In this document: one piece after another, positions 25,917-33,156 of the stretch
How positions within the stretch are numbered: position 1 is the first letter of the stretch
How the letters are laid out: each line of letters opens with the position of its first letter
IMG/VR virus record: IMGVR_UViG_3300025138_008739
Coordinates: 1 to 42,331 of that record
Origin: a virus
DNA length: 42,331 bases
Reading direction: 5' to 3' (one strand)
Translations under genes and position numbers: made by a program
The notes under the pieces: model-generated
What the model was told of the DNA's origin: nothing
Databases searched by the model: none
What the model saw: the letters and a program-made list of their open reading frames with translations, nothing else

Positions 25917-26576
25917 ATGAAATTAATATCAGAATTTGCAGAAAATAAATTAGAATTTTTAATTACTGAAGATAAAAAAACTGGTAAAAAAAATTATGCT
26001 ATTGAAGGTGTATTTGCACAAGCAGAAACAAAGAATCGTAACGGTCGTATATATCCAATGCCAGTGATGGAAAAAGCACTTGGTAAATATAATAACGATC
26101 AGGTTACTAAAGGCAGAGCAGTTGGAGAGTTAAATCATCCGGAAGGACCAACTGTTAACTTAGATAAAGTTTCCCACAAGATCACTGAATTAAAATTTCA
26201 GGGTAATGATATTGTGGGCAAAGCATCGATACTGAACACCCCTATGGGAGAAGTTGTTAAAGGCTTACTCGATGGCGAAGTTCAATTTGGTGTATCGACT
26301 CGTGGTATGGGAAGTTTGAGCCAGCGTAATGGCGTCGCAGTCGTCAATGACGACTATATTCTAAACGCGGTAGATATCGTGCAAGATCCATCCGCTCCTA
26401 GCGCTTTTGTTAATGGGATAATGGAAGGGGTTGAATGGGTTTGGAATAACGGCATTATAGAAGCACAAACAATTGAAAGAATGGAGACTGAAATTAAAAA
26501 GGCTCCGCGCGCTGATCTCTATGAGACACAAGTTCGTGAGTTTAAGAATTTCCTCTCGTTATTAAAATCAAAATAA
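25917..26576 (+). CDS. 21: Prohead core serine protease gp21
   Basis: This 219-residue T4-type prohead protease (T4 gp21 is 212; herpesvirus-assemblin-like serine protease group) cleaves scaffold, capsid and internal proteins after (L/I)XE motifs. The catalytic residues expected are His74 in GELNHPEGP and Ser127 in FGVSTRGMG. The NRNGRIYP motif is also typical. The N-terminus ISEF and LITED contain possible self-cleavage sites. The 3' half is much richer in GC than the 5' part (see findings). It is coupled closely with the gp22 scaffold gene, with 10 bases between. Confidence 0.93.
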   Translation: MKLISEFAENKLEFLITEDKKTGKKNYAIEGVFAQAETKNRNGRIYPMPVMEKALGKYNNDQVTKGRAVGELNHPEGPTVNLDKVSHKITELKFQGNDIVGKASILNTPMGEVVKGLLDGEVQFGVSTRGMGSLSQRNGVAVVNDDYILNAVDIVQDPSAPSAFVNGIMEGVEWVWNNGIIEAQTIERMETEIKKAPRADLYETQVREFKNFLSLLKSK

Positions 26577-26586
26577 GGAGTCAAAA

Positions 26587-27642
26587 ATGGCTGATAAAGA
26601 AATAGTAGATGATCATGACATTGAACTCCATGAAGACGAGAATGAAATCATGGAAGCTCAAGGAACTCACGATCCTAAAAATGCTGAAGCACAGTCAATA
26701 GTTGCTGTTGACAAGGCGGGTGAAGCTACTGGTAAGGCTGCAAAGCGTAAAGGTGACAACACTAAGCAAGATCCAATGCCTAAAACTAAAGCAGGAATTA
26801 TTTCTGCAATGGTTGGTAAAATGCAAGGAATGGACAAAGCAGGACTTTCTGCAATGTTTAAAGGCGAAAGTTACGTAAGTGATGAAGACGCACTTGTTGA
26901 AGACCAAGATCAAGTTCATGTTGAAGTTGATTTTAAGGATGATCTTAAAGCACTTGTTAACGAAGAAGCGACATTGTCTGATTCGTTTAAGGAAAAAGCA
27001 GAGACTATCTTCGAAGCTGCAATCAATACAAAAGTAAATGTTGAGATTAATAGACTAGAAGAGAAGTACAATGAAGAACTTTCAGAAGAAGTCGAAAGTA
27101 CTAAAAAGGAACTTGTGGAGAAAGTAGACAGCTACCTAAACTACGTAGTTGAAGGCTGGATGGAAGACAACAAGTTAGCAATCCAAAATGGTTTAAGAAC
27201 TGAAATTGCTGAAGATTTTATGAATAAATTAAAAGATCTATTCACTGAATCTCACATTCATGTGCCAGAGGAATCTGTTAATGTAGTTGACGAACTCGCA
27301 GACACAGTTGAAGAACTTGAGGCTAGCCTTAATGAATCAACTGAGAAGTCTATTCACATGGCTGAAGAGTTAGAGCTATATAAAAGGGAGTCTATCATTA
27401 GAGAGGCAACCAAAGATTTAGCTGAAACTCAAATCGAAAAGCTAAAAAGTTTAGCAGAAAACGTTGATTTTGATGACGAAGAAACTTTCGCACAGAAAGT
27501 AGCTCAGTTAAAAGAATCATATTTTGCTAAGACAACTAAAACTCAAGAAGATATTGTTGAAGATGATGATGGTCCACTAGTGGAATCAACAGGTTCAATG
27601 GATCAATATCTTAAAGCAATTAGAAAAAACGCTAATAAATAG
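26587..27642 (+). CDS. 22: Prohead core scaffold protein gp22
   Basis: This 351-residue, highly charged, mostly helical protein (T4 gp22 is 269) fits the scaffold family. The stretch from about residue 110 to 330 is rich in Glu and Lys heptad-like segments, such as EEVESTKKELVEKVDSYLN and EEWMED-like helices followed by LAETQIEKLKSLAE. It has no catalytic motif. It lies between the gp21 protease and the gp23 capsid gene exactly as in T4. It builds the core for head assembly and is then degraded. It has an AAGGAG ribosome site. The extra N-terminal length (about 80 residues) is Lys/Asp rich. Confidence 0.88.
   Translation: MADKEIVDDHDIELHEDENEIMEAQGTHDPKNAEAQSIVAVDKAGEATGKAAKRKGDNTKQDPMPKTKAGIISAMVGKMQGMDKAGLSAMFKGESYVSDEDALVEDQDQVHVEVDFKDDLKALVNEEATLSDSFKEKAETIFEAAINTKVNVEINRLEEKYNEELSEEVESTKKELVEKVDSYLNYVVEGWMEDNKLAIQNGLRTEIAEDFMNKLKDLFTESHIHVPEESVNVVDELADTVEELEASLNESTEKSIHMAEELELYKRESIIREATKDLAETQIEKLKSLAENVDFDDEETFAQKVAQLKESYFAKTTKTQEDIVEDDDGPLVESTGSMDQYLKAIRKNANK
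27634..27641 (+). promoter_or_regulatory. Near-consensus late promoter (AATAAATA) overlapping the gp22 stop
   Basis: AATAAATA matches 7 of 8 positions of TATAAATA, and the gp22 stop codon begins inside it. It would give the major capsid gene its own late transcript, as in T4. The mismatch makes this uncertain. Confidence 0.4.
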
Positions 27643-27652
27643 GGAGTCTTAA

Positions 27653-28969
27653 ATGGCACAATCATACGATAGATTGATCGAAAAATGGGCACCGGTTCTG
27701 AACGAAGAGTCAGGCGGTAATATTACAGATCATCATAAAAGAGCAGTAACTGCTGCAGTATTAGAAAATCAGGAAATCGCTCTTAGAGAAGAAGGAATGA
27801 TTACAGAAGCTGCACCAGGAAACGCTACAACTTCTGTAGCTAATTGGAATCCAGTGTTAATTGCGCTAGTAAGACGTGCAATGCCTAACTTAATGGCATA
27901 TGACATCTGTGGTGTACAGCCAATGGCTGGTCCAACTGGTTTAATCTTCGCCATGAAGTCAAGATACAATGGTGGTGATACAGCAAATAGAGAAGCATTA
28001 TTCAACGAAGCTGAAACTCAGTTTTCTGGTGATAGTGCAGGTACACATGATTCTGATAATGCATCAGGTCTTAATGTAGCTAACGCTAATGACGTAGCAA
28101 CAATAGACTCAGACAGACTAACAGCACTAGCTGCTGGTGGTATGTCAACAGCGAACGCTGAAAAGCATGGTTCAGCTGGAGAGACTTCATTTAGAGAGAT
28201 GGGTTTCACTATTGAGAAAGCTACCGTGACTGCTAAGTCAAGAGCATTAAAAGCTGAATACAGCTTAGAATTAGCTCAAGACCTTAAAGCTATTCATGGT
28301 CTAGACGCTGAGACAGAATTGGCAAACATCTTGTCAACTGAAATCTTAGCTGAAATCAATAGAGAAGTTATTAGAACTATTAACTCTCAAGCTAAAACTG
28401 GTGCACTACAATCTAACACAGCTGTCAACGGTATTTTTAATATCCAAACAGATGCAGATGGTAGATGGTCAGTTGAAAAGTTCAAAGGACTAGTATTACA
28501 AATCGAAAGAGAATGTAATAGAATTGCAATCGAGACACGTAGAGGTAAAGGAAACTTTATCATATGTTCATCTGACGTAGCATCTGCACTATCCGCAGCT
28601 AGCATGTTAGATTATACACCTGCACTATCAACAAACTTAAACGTTGATGATACAGGTAATACTTTTGCTGGTGTTATGAACGGTAGAACAAGAGTATACA
28701 TCGATCCGTACGCAAGTGCTAACTACGTAACTGTAGGATATAAGGGAACTAACCCTTACGATGCTGGTCTATTCTATTGCCCATACGTTCCATTAACAAT
28801 GGTACGTGCAGTTGGTGAAGATACATTCCAACCAAAAATTGGTTTTAAAACCAGATATGGAATGGCATCAAACCCATACGTAGGTGCTACACCTGCTGAT
28901 GGACTAGCAGCTGTTAAGACTAATCAATACTACAGAATATTCAGAGTTGACAATATTCTAGGTGCGTAA
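27653..28969 (+). CDS. 23: Major capsid protein gp23
   Basis: This 438-residue protein (T4 gp23 is 521) is recognised by NWNPVLIALVRRAMPNLMAYDICGVQPM, PTGLIFAMKSRY, EMGFTIEKATVTAKSRALKA and KIGFKTRYGMASNPY. It has the HK97-like fold by family. The N-terminus carries a propeptide. MITEAAPG gives a likely gp21 cleavage after Glu52, matching the (I/L)XE-Ala rule. The gene has a GGGAG ribosome site and is followed by a strong terminator, as expected for a very abundant product. Confidence 0.96.
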   Translation: MAQSYDRLIEKWAPVLNEESGGNITDHHKRAVTAAVLENQEIALREEGMITEAAPGNATTSVANWNPVLIALVRRAMPNLMAYDICGVQPMAGPTGLIFAMKSRYNGGDTANREALFNEAETQFSGDSAGTHDSDNASGLNVANANDVATIDSDRLTALAAGGMSTANAEKHGSAGETSFREMGFTIEKATVTAKSRALKAEYSLELAQDLKAIHGLDAETELANILSTEILAEINREVIRTINSQAKTGALQSNTAVNGIFNIQTDADGRWSVEKFKGLVLQIERECNRIAIETRRGKGNFIICSSDVASALSAASMLDYTPALSTNLNVDDTGNTFAGVMNGRTRVYIDPYASANYVTVGYKGTNPYDAGLFYCPYVPLTMVRAVGEDTFQPKIGFKTRYGMASNPYVGATPADGLAAVKTNQYYRIFRVDNILGA

Positions 28970-28995
28970 GTCTTAGTACTTTAAATTAATATTAG

Positions 28996-29023
28996 AAGAG
29001 GGGCGAAAGTCCCTCTTTTTTTT
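28996..29023 (+). terminator. Rho-independent terminator after gp23
   Basis: AAGAGGGG and TCCCTCTT form the stem, closed by C-G around a GAAA tetraloop, and eight T residues overlap the stem's right end. A late promoter (29025) starts immediately downstream, so this separates two late units. Confidence 0.92.
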
Positions 29024-29024
29024 G

Positions 29025-29032
29025 TATAAATA
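29025..29032 (+). promoter_or_regulatory. T4-type late promoter (TATAAATA) placing +1 on the start codon
   Basis: TATAAATA directly follows the gp23 terminator. By T4 geometry (element at -13 to -6) the first transcribed base is 29038, the A of the ATG. This implies a leaderless mRNA. Confidence 0.75.
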
Positions 29033-29037
29033 GAATT

Positions 29038-29604
29038 ATGGCACTAACAACAAACTTCAATTATCTACAACCGACTGGATTTAAGTTAGTTATAGATAGA
29101 AAAAATTATCCGAACTTAGAGTTCTTTTGTCAAGATTTCACACATGCTGGCGTTATCATGAATACAGCAGATCTTGGCTATAAAAAGATATCAGCAATAC
29201 CGTTTATAGGTGATAAACTTACTTATAATGAAATGCTTGCAAATATAATTCTCGATGAAGATATGAAATCTTATATAGAAATGCATAATTGGATGAGAAG
29301 GAATCTTGATACAGATAATGTAACTGCACTTGATAGAATTAGAAATGCAACTGCTGTACCAACAGTATCTGATATTACTTTATCAATACTTAATAGTTCC
29401 AATAACACTGTGGCGCAGATTATATATAGAGATAGTATACCAACAGCATTAACTGATATTCAGTTTCAAGCTACTAGTGGTGCAGAATCTTTTTTAACGT
29501 TTGGTGCTTCATTTAGATTTACTTATTTTGATATTAAAATATTTAATTCTACAACTGGTGCAATAACAGATTCATTTGATGTAACTGGTTCAGTAACCGG
29601 TTAA
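29038..29604 (+). CDS. Tail-tube-fold protein (gp19/gp54-like; gp3 position)
   Basis: This 188-residue protein is shaped like the T4 tube family. FFCQDFTHAGVIM resembles FLCETAQLPG of gp19, IPFIGDKLTYNEM resembles the mid-region, and the C-terminal FLTFGASFRFTYFDI matches the closing strand pair. DEDMKSYIEMHNWMR corresponds to the conserved helix. T4 uses tube-fold paralogues (gp54, gp48) to start the tube, and gp3 to end it. In marine T4-like phages a protein in this place next to gp23 is often labelled gp3. I cannot decide among these. It is a tail component in any case. It is preceded by its own late promoter and has no ribosome site. Confidence 0.6.
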   Translation: MALTTNFNYLQPTGFKLVIDRKNYPNLEFFCQDFTHAGVIMNTADLGYKKISAIPFIGDKLTYNEMLANIILDEDMKSYIEMHNWMRRNLDTDNVTALDRIRNATAVPTVSDITLSILNSSNNTVAQIIYRDSIPTALTDIQFQATSGAESFLTFGASFRFTYFDIKIFNSTTGAITDSFDVTGSVTG

Positions 29605-29622
29605 TATATTATTGGAGAGATA

Positions 29623-30069
29623 ATGATAGACTTGAAAAAAGTCCACGAAATGTGGCAGAACGATAGCATTATTAATAATGCAAAATTAGACGAAACTTCC
29701 AAAAATACCCCTCAGTTACATGCAAAATATCTGCAGTTATGGTCAACTGCAAAATTAGAATTAAGACGCGCTGAATTTGAACAAAAGAAATTACTTAAAG
29801 ATAAGTGGTTATATTATAATGGTAAGATGGATCATCAAGCAATAAAAGAAAAAGGTTGGGTACCAGATCCTTTTGACGGATTAAAAGTATTAAAAGGAGA
29901 AATGGATTATTATTATGATAGTGATCCTGAAATTCAAAAATCAGAAGAAAGAATACAGTATTGGAAAACTGTAGTCGATACTTTATCTGAAATTATAGAT
30001 AGTTTAAAGTGGAGACATCAGACAATAGGTAATATTATTAAATGGAAACAATTCGAATCCGGAAACTAA
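29623..30069 (+). CDS. uvsY: Recombination mediator UvsY
   Basis: This is a 148-residue protein (T4 UvsY is 137). LKKVHEMWQNDSIIN, LHAKYLQLW, KLELRRAEFEQKKLLKDKWLYYNGKM and WRHQTIGNIIKWKQFE match the UvsY family closely. UvsY loads the UvsX recombinase onto ssDNA coated with gp32 during recombination-dependent replication. UvsX and gp32 are not in this window. The gene overlaps uvsW by 28 bases, so the two are translated together. It has a GGAGAGATA ribosome site. Confidence 0.93.
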   Translation: MIDLKKVHEMWQNDSIINNAKLDETSKNTPQLHAKYLQLWSTAKLELRRAEFEQKKLLKDKWLYYNGKMDHQAIKEKGWVPDPFDGLKVLKGEMDYYYDSDPEIQKSEERIQYWKTVVDTLSEIIDSLKWRHQTIGNIIKWKQFESGN

Positions 30070-31514
30070 ATCATTCTGTCATACATGTTGAGTGCGATAG
30101 AGGCGTTGGCGCAGAACTTAGAGAGTTTTTTTCTTTCTTTGTTCCTGGTTATAAATTTATGCCAGCATTTCGTAATCGTTTATGGGATGGAAAAATAAGA
30201 TTATTTAATCAAATTAATGGTCAAATATCTGCAGGATTGTTTCCTCAAATATTGACGTTTGCAGAAAAACGTGAATACGAAATTGAAATATTAGAATCAG
30301 ATTATGGTAATCCTAGTGAAGGAAATAAAATTAATCCTGAATTTATGATGAAGTTTGTTGAAGCTTTAAATTTGCCGTTTGAAATAAGAGACTATCAGTT
30401 TGATGCAGTTTGTACTGGAATACAGAGAAAAAATGCTATACTATTATCACCAACCGGTTCTGGCAAGTCACTTATAATATACGTACTAATGCGTTATCTT
30501 ATAACATCGTTCGAACAAGATATTCTTGTAATAGTACCAACTACATCATTAGTCGAACAAATGTATAATGATTTTAAAACTTATGGTTATGACGTAGAAA
30601 AAAACTGTCATAGAATATATTCGGGTAAAGACAAGAATACAACAAAAAGAATTATAATAAGCACATGGCAATCAATATATAGATTTCAACCAGATTGGTT
30701 TAGCAGATTTGGAACTGTATTTGGAGATGAGTGCCATGGATTTAAATCTAAATCGCTTACTACTATAATGAATAAATGTATAGAAGCTGAATATAGATTT
30801 GGCACTACTGGAACATTAGATGGCGCGTTAACGCATGAGCTAGTATTACAAGGATTATTTGGGAAAGTTTATAGAGTTACAAGTACCCGAGAATTGCAAG
30901 ATAGCGACACACTTGCAAAACTTGCTATAAAAAGAATAATACTAGATCATGATGAACAGATTAAAAAGAATTTTGGTAAGAAAACGTATCAAGAAGAAAT
31001 TGAATTTATAGTAACAAGTGTTAAACGAAATACGTTTATAAAAAACTTAACTTTAGATTTAAAAGGTAATACATTAGTTTTATATAATTATGTTGAAAAA
31101 CATGGTAAGCCTCTTTATAATATGATTAAAGACGAAGCTAAAGAAAATCGCATGATTTTTTTTGTATCAGGCGGAACTGCAGCAACAGATAGAGAAGCTA
31201 TAAGAGGAATAGTAGAAAAACAAAAAGATTCTATTATAGTTGCATCGCTTGGTACGTTTAGTACAGGTATAAATATTAGGAATCTACATAATATAGTCTT
31301 TGCATCTCCATCTAAATCACAAATAAGAGTTTTGCAGAGTATAGGAAGAGGTTTAAGAAAGACCGATGATGGGAAGAGTACTACACTTTACGATATTATC
31401 GATGACATAATTTGGAAGTCACGAAAAAACTTTGGTATATTACATGCTGATGAAAGACTGAGAATTTATGGAAGAGAAAAATTTAACCATAAAACTTATA
31501 GAGTAAATCTATGA
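30042..31514 (+). CDS. uvsW: UvsW-type SF2 helicase
   Basis: This 490-residue superfamily-2 helicase (T4 UvsW is 503) processes branched DNA and removes R-loops, shutting down origin replication late in infection. It has an N-terminal domain with FFVPGYKFMPAFR and LWDGKIRLF, a Walker A motif SPTGSGKS at 136-143 and a Walker B DECH at 229-232. Other motifs are TGTLD at 256-260, a motif V region LGTFSTGINI at 403-412 and an arginine-finger motif QSIGRGLRK at 432-440. It overlaps uvsY and, by four bases (ATGA), the next gene. Confidence 0.94.
   Translation: METIRIRKLNHSVIHVECDRGVGAELREFFSFFVPGYKFMPAFRNRLWDGKIRLFNQINGQISAGLFPQILTFAEKREYEIEILESDYGNPSEGNKINPEFMMKFVEALNLPFEIRDYQFDAVCTGIQRKNAILLSPTGSGKSLIIYVLMRYLITSFEQDILVIVPTTSLVEQMYNDFKTYGYDVEKNCHRIYSGKDKNTTKRIIISTWQSIYRFQPDWFSRFGTVFGDECHGFKSKSLTTIMNKCIEAEYRFGTTGTLDGALTHELVLQGLFGKVYRVTSTRELQDSDTLAKLAIKRIILDHDEQIKKNFGKKTYQEEIEFIVTSVKRNTFIKNLTLDLKGNTLVLYNYVEKHGKPLYNMIKDEAKENRMIFFVSGGTAATDREAIRGIVEKQKDSIIVASLGTFSTGINIRNLHNIVFASPSKSQIRVLQSIGRGLRKTDDGKSTTLYDIIDDIIWKSRKNFGILHADERLRIYGREKFNHKTYRVNL
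31268..31275 (+). other. Intragenic TATAAATA in uvsW (probably chance)
   Basis: TATAAATA lies inside the conserved helicase motif V coding region, where the codons are constrained. No gene start lies within 200 bases downstream. It is listed so that a transcript map can test it. Confidence 0.2.
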
Positions 31515-32002
31515 CTATAAAACAATTTAAATTAACAAATAACGAAGAAATAATATGTGAAGTTGTGGAATGGAATACTGGTGATGACGCTGGTGACATT
31601 TTGGTAAAACAAGCTTTGAGAGTTATAACTGTTGAAGACTATCAAAAGGGATGGAGGTTTTTTGCTTTTAGACCTTGGATGTCTTTTCAAGATGATCCAG
31701 CTTCATTACAAACAATAAATTCATCACATATAATAGTGACAACTAGTCCGTCAAATAATATATTAAAACACTATAAAACATGTTTAACTAGTATAATTGA
31801 CGACTTAAAACATAATAAAACAAATACAAAAAAAGCATATGCTAATTTTGATGAAATACAGAATGAAATGAGAGATTTAACTGATGATGAAATGGATGAC
31901 TTTCTAGAAAGAAAATATGGTGCTATTGAAGAAGAAGATAAAATTCTAGATTCTAGCGATAGTAAAATTATTAAATTTAAACCACGTGGTACTTGGCATT
32001 AA
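31511..32002 (+). CDS. Possible Sm-like (LSm-type) nucleic-acid-binding protein
   Basis: This 163-residue protein has an N-terminal small beta-barrel pattern at about residues 1-85: IKQFKLTNNEEIICEVVEW, then DILVKQALRVITVE, FAFRPWMSF and the strand SSHIIVTTSP. It opens like the Sm1 segment (L.NGE.I...V). A helical region (about 85-120) and an acidic tail with EEEDKILDSSDSKI follow. A structural family of ocean phage proteins with an unexpected Sm fold has been described. I believe this is a relative, but the match is from shape and not from alignment. It lies between uvsW and gp55, coupled by ATGA. RNA or DNA binding is inferred. Confidence 0.45.
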   Translation: MTIKQFKLTNNEEIICEVVEWNTGDDAGDILVKQALRVITVEDYQKGWRFFAFRPWMSFQDDPASLQTINSSHIIVTTSPSNNILKHYKTCLTSIIDDLKHNKTNTKKAYANFDEIQNEMRDLTDDEMDDFLERKYGAIEEEDKILDSSDSKIIKFKPRGTWH

Positions 32003-32028
32003 AGTATATCCCCTTCTCCCCGTATACT
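32003..32028. other. Hairpin AGTATA/TATACT, readable from both strands
   Basis: AGTATA at 32003-32008 pairs with TATACT at 32023-32028 around a 14-base C/T-rich loop. On the + strand it is followed by CTTTTATT and could be a weak terminator. On the - strand it falls at the very 5' end of the transcript predicted from the promoter at 32034-32062. Confidence 0.5.
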
Positions 32029-32033
32029 CTTTT

Positions 32034-32062
32034 ATTATACCATAGATTCATACGAATGTACA
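32034..32062 (-). promoter_or_regulatory. Minus-strand promoter (TGTACA-N17-TATAAT) facing uvsW
   Basis: Read on the minus strand, TGTACA (32062-32057), a 17-base spacer and TATAAT (32039-32034) give perfect geometry. It matches the gp45 promoter at 35903 in 24 of 29 positions, including TGAAT and TATGGTATAAT. No gene faces left, so it would make RNA antisense to the Sm-like gene and uvsW. Confidence 0.6.
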
Positions 32063-32097
32063 CCATTATATTTTCAGTTAAGAGCTAAATTTAACTG

Positions 32098-32126
32098 TGT
32101 ACATTTAATGAAAATCAGTGTATAAT
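32098..32126 (+). promoter_or_regulatory. Sigma70-like phage promoter for gp55 (TGTACA-N17-TATAAT)
   Basis: The -35 TGTACA is at 32098-32103 and the -10 TATAAT at 32121-32126. The start is predicted near 32133, which leaves about 20 nt before gp55. The upstream block TTAACTGTGTACATTTA (32091-32107) is repeated exactly before gp45. Confidence 0.75.
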
Positions 32127-32152
32127 AATACTATAAAATAAAGGTTTAAACA

Positions 32153-32737
32153 ATGGCACGTAAAAAAAGCATACATTATGTCAACAACTCTGATTTTAGT
32201 ACAGCAGTAGTTGAATACGTTAAGACAGTAGTTAATGCTAGACAAACAGATATCAAAATTCCAACAGTACCAAATTATATAGCCGAGTGCTTTCTTAAAA
32301 TAGCAGAAGGATTGTCTCATAAAGGAAACTTTATAAGATACACATATAGAGAAGAAATGGTAATGGATGCAGTTGAAAATTGTTTAAAGGCAATTAGCAA
32401 TTATAATTTAGAAGCAGCTACAAGAACTGGTAAACCAAATGCATTTGCATATTTTACACAAATAACATGGTATGCTTTTTTAAGAAGAATAGCAAAAGAG
32501 AAAAAACAACAAGAAATTAAAATGAAATACATGACTAAATCTGGTTTAGATGCCTTTGTTGATGTTGGTACTGAAGCAGGAGCTGCTGCCACTGCATTAC
32601 ATTTTGTAGATACATTAAAAGATAGAATTGCAAGAGTACGTAATACGGATAATGTGGTAAAAGACATAGTTAAGAAAGAAAAGAAAAAACGTAAAGTAAA
32701 ATTAGCAGATTCTGACTTAAGCGAGTTTATGTTATGA
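32153..32737 (+). CDS. 55: Late-transcription sigma factor gp55
   Basis: This 194-residue protein (T4 gp55 is 185) contains DIKIPTVPNYIAECFLKIAEGLS, RYTYREEMVMDAVENCLKAISNY and NAFAYFTQITWYAFLRRIAKEKKQ. The last is the typical gp55 sigma-region-2-like helix that contacts the -10 element. Gp55 directs host core polymerase to TATAAATA, and eight such sites are placed before genes here. The C-terminus SDLSEFML is the expected clamp-binding-type hydrophobic end. T4 gp55 contacts the gp45 clamp by its C-terminus. It overlaps the next gene by ATGA. Confidence 0.93.
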   Translation: MARKKSIHYVNNSDFSTAVVEYVKTVVNARQTDIKIPTVPNYIAECFLKIAEGLSHKGNFIRYTYREEMVMDAVENCLKAISNYNLEAATRTGKPNAFAYFTQITWYAFLRRIAKEKKQQEIKMKYMTKSGLDAFVDVGTEAGAAATALHFVDTLKDRIARVRNTDNVVKDIVKKEKKKRKVKLADSDLSEFML

Positions 32738-33156
32738 AGGTAGGTATTACTGCTTCGACATTTGATCTCTTACACGCTGGACATATTGAGATGTTAAGAG
32801 AAGCAAAAGATCATTGTGAATATTTAATATGCGCATTACAAATTGATCCTTCTATTGATAGAATAGAAAAGAATAAACCAGTTCAAACCGTAGTTGAAAG
32901 GTACACCCAATTATCTGCAGTAAAATTTGTAGATGAAGTTATTCCATATATGTATGAAAGCGATCTTGTAGATATACTTTCTATGAGAAATATAGACGTA
33001 CGTATACTAGGTGAAGAATATAGAGAAAAAGACTTTACAGGCAGAGATATCTGTAAAGCACGTGATATAGAATTGTACTTTAATAAAAGAGAACATAGAT
33101 TTAGTACAAGTGATTTAAGAAAGAGAATAACGAATGAAACTAGCAATACTCAATGA
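32734..33156 (+). CDS. Cytidylyltransferase-like nucleotidyltransferase (TagD type)
   Basis: This 140-residue nucleotidyltransferase has the HXGH signature in TFDLLHAGHIEML (His14, His17) and a C-terminal RFSTSDLRKRI that matches the RTEGISTT-like motif. The size fits glycerol-3-phosphate cytidylyltransferase (TagD) and related ADP-heptose/ethanolamine-phosphate enzymes. These transfer a nucleotide from CTP or ATP to a phosphorylated alcohol or sugar. The substrate cannot be read from the sequence. It is embedded between gp55 and gp47 with overlaps on both sides (ATGA and 23 bases), so it is an integral part of the operon. A role in modifying the cell surface, the virion or a nucleotide pool is open. 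Confidence 0.8.
   Translation: MKVGITASTFDLLHAGHIEMLREAKDHCEYLICALQIDPSIDRIEKNKPVQTVVERYTQLSAVKFVDEVIPYMYESDLVDILSMRNIDVRILGEEYREKDFTGRDICKARDIELYFNKREHRFSTSDLRKRITNETSNTQ

Noticed and set aside
32003-32040. Strong terminator after the Sm-like gene
   Set aside because: The stem is only 6 bp with a 14-base loop and the T-run is interrupted (CTTTTATT). I list it as a hairpin of uncertain role.
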